This document shows, piece after piece, positions 5,538 to 6,256 of a stretch of DNA of 6,256 nt. Within the stretch, counting starts at the first letter, position 1. The number at the start of each line of letters is the position of its first letter. The notes under the pieces were generated by a model. That model had not been told where the DNA came from. It saw nothing but the letters and a program-made list of their open reading frames with translations, and ran no database searches. The stretch comes from Candidatus Cloacimonadota bacterium (lineage in GTDB: Bacteria > Cloacimonadota > Cloacimonadia > Cloacimonadales > TCS61), in the NCBI GenBank assembly GCA_030668345.1, contig DAOUUD010000106.1, positions 1 through 6,256 of the forward strand, read 5' to 3'. The position numbers and the translations under genes are program-made.

Positions 5538-6256
5538 ATGAATAGAATAAAGATTGTTGGTGCAGGACTGGCAGGAAGCGAAGCTGCTTTGCAGCTTGCT
5601 GATAATGGTTGAAAAATAGAACTTTTCGAGATGCGTCCTCAAGTGCAGACGCCTGTACATCACACAGCAGATTTTGCCGAACTGGTTTGCAGTAATTCTT
5701 TAAAGTCAAAATTGATAACAACTGCTTCGGGACTCCTGAAAGAAGAGATGAAATTATTGGAATGCAAACTTCTTCCTATAGCTGAAGAATGCAGCGTTCC
5801 AGCCGGAAATGCCCTGGCTATCGATCGTGAACTTTTTGGTAGAAAAGTCACAGCGCTTATTGAATCTCATCCGAACATAAAAGTTCATCGTGAAGAGATA
5901 AAAAATCTAACAGATGAACTGACCATTGTTGCAACCGGTCCCCTTACTTCGGAGAATCTAACAAAGAACCTGATTGAAATTATTGGGAATGAACAACTCT
6001 ATTTCTTTGATGCGATCGCACCGATCGTTTCTGCGGAGAGTTTAGACAGAAATATTATTTATGAAAAAACACGATACGATAAAGGCGAAGCTGATTATCT
6101 GAACTGTCCTTTTTCAAGAGATAAATATTTCCAATTTGTAGAAGCATTGAATGAAGCGGAAAAACACGAAGCAAAGGAATTTGAATCCGAGTTCTTTTCA
6201 AATGTTGATTTCCAGTTTTACGAGAACTGTACTCCCATCGAAGAACTTGCAAGGCG
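5538..6256 (+). pseudogene. trmFO: TrmFO, folate-dependent tRNA (uracil-54-C5)-methyltransferase, with in-frame TGA at codon 25; 3' part outside the window
   Basis: TrmFO is a cytoplasmic FAD enzyme that uses methylenetetrahydrofolate to make m5U54 in the T-loop of tRNA. The visible 239 codons are about half of a usual 435-450 residue protein. Seen in order: the FAD-binding motif G8-A-G-L-A-G-S-E-A-A; EMRP at 31-34; TPVHHTADFAELVCSNSLKS at 38-57 with the conserved Cys51; PAGNALAIDRE; ATGPLTS; FFDAIAPIVSAESLD; and YENCTPIEELAR at 228-239 with the second conserved cysteine, Cys231. Codon 25 (5610-5612) is TGA, between N-G and K-I-E-L-F-E-M-R-P. The same frame continues intact on both sides, so this is a base substitution (for example TGG to TGA) and not a frameshift. 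Restart at Met32 would lose the FAD-binding motif. The start codon lies 7 nt after the cassette and has no Shine-Dalgarno site now; an in-frame TTG lies at 5529. Identity is near certain; whether the gene is functional is open. Confidence 0.9.

Noticed and set aside
5610..5640. TGA in trmFO as a selenocysteine codon
   Set aside because: The position is a variable, non-catalytic residue in TrmFO. Only a weak 5-bp A/T-rich stem (GAAAA/TTTTC) follows, and the catalytic cysteines lie elsewhere and are normal.

Overview
This window looks like chromosomal DNA of a diderm (outer-membrane) bacterium with AT-rich DNA. The gene repertoire and style (a FecR-domain protein fused to an outer-membrane-type domain, a short RqcH/NFACT protein, the folate-dependent TrmFO) fit lineages such as Cloacimonadota or relatives, but this is an impression from gene content and not a proven assignment. 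Shine-Dalgarno sites are mostly clear (GGAGG, GAGG, AGGGGG). The standard bacterial code appears to be in use: 17 Trp codons, all TGG, in the intact genes.

Layout: two transcription units diverge from a 157-bp intergenic region (2767-2923). Leftward runs a 704-residue exported protein (signal peptide, FecR domain, acidic Pro/Glu linker, probable outer-membrane barrel with Ca-binding-type loops), followed after 9 nt by a TatD-family metal-dependent hydrolase that leaves the window at position 1. Rightward runs a NFACT/RqcH-family protein, then queC 7 nt later, then a small GxxExxY protein, then the first part of trmFO, which leaves the window at 6256. The rightward unit has an RNA/translation theme: RqcH proteins bind tRNA and ribosomal subunits, QueC makes the queuosine/archaeosine precursor preQ0, and TrmFO methylates U54 of tRNA.

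The most interesting part is 5059-5540. The GxxExxY gene (PD-(D/E)XK nuclease-like, 25.6% G+C against about 40% in queC) sits in a compact cassette of about 460 bp. The cassette is bounded by inverted arrays of a 9-bp unit close to CACCGAAAA and wedged exactly between the queC stop and the trmFO start. A 6-bp direct repeat, GAATAA, flanks it. Collapsing the two copies recreates a queC stop/trmFO start overlap of ATGA with a well-spaced GGGGA ribosome-binding site, so the cassette appears to have inserted into a formerly overlapping gene pair. The downstream trmFO also carries an in-frame TGA at codon 25 although the rest of the visible frame is well conserved. It is therefore a mutated gene, a base error, or a recoded site.
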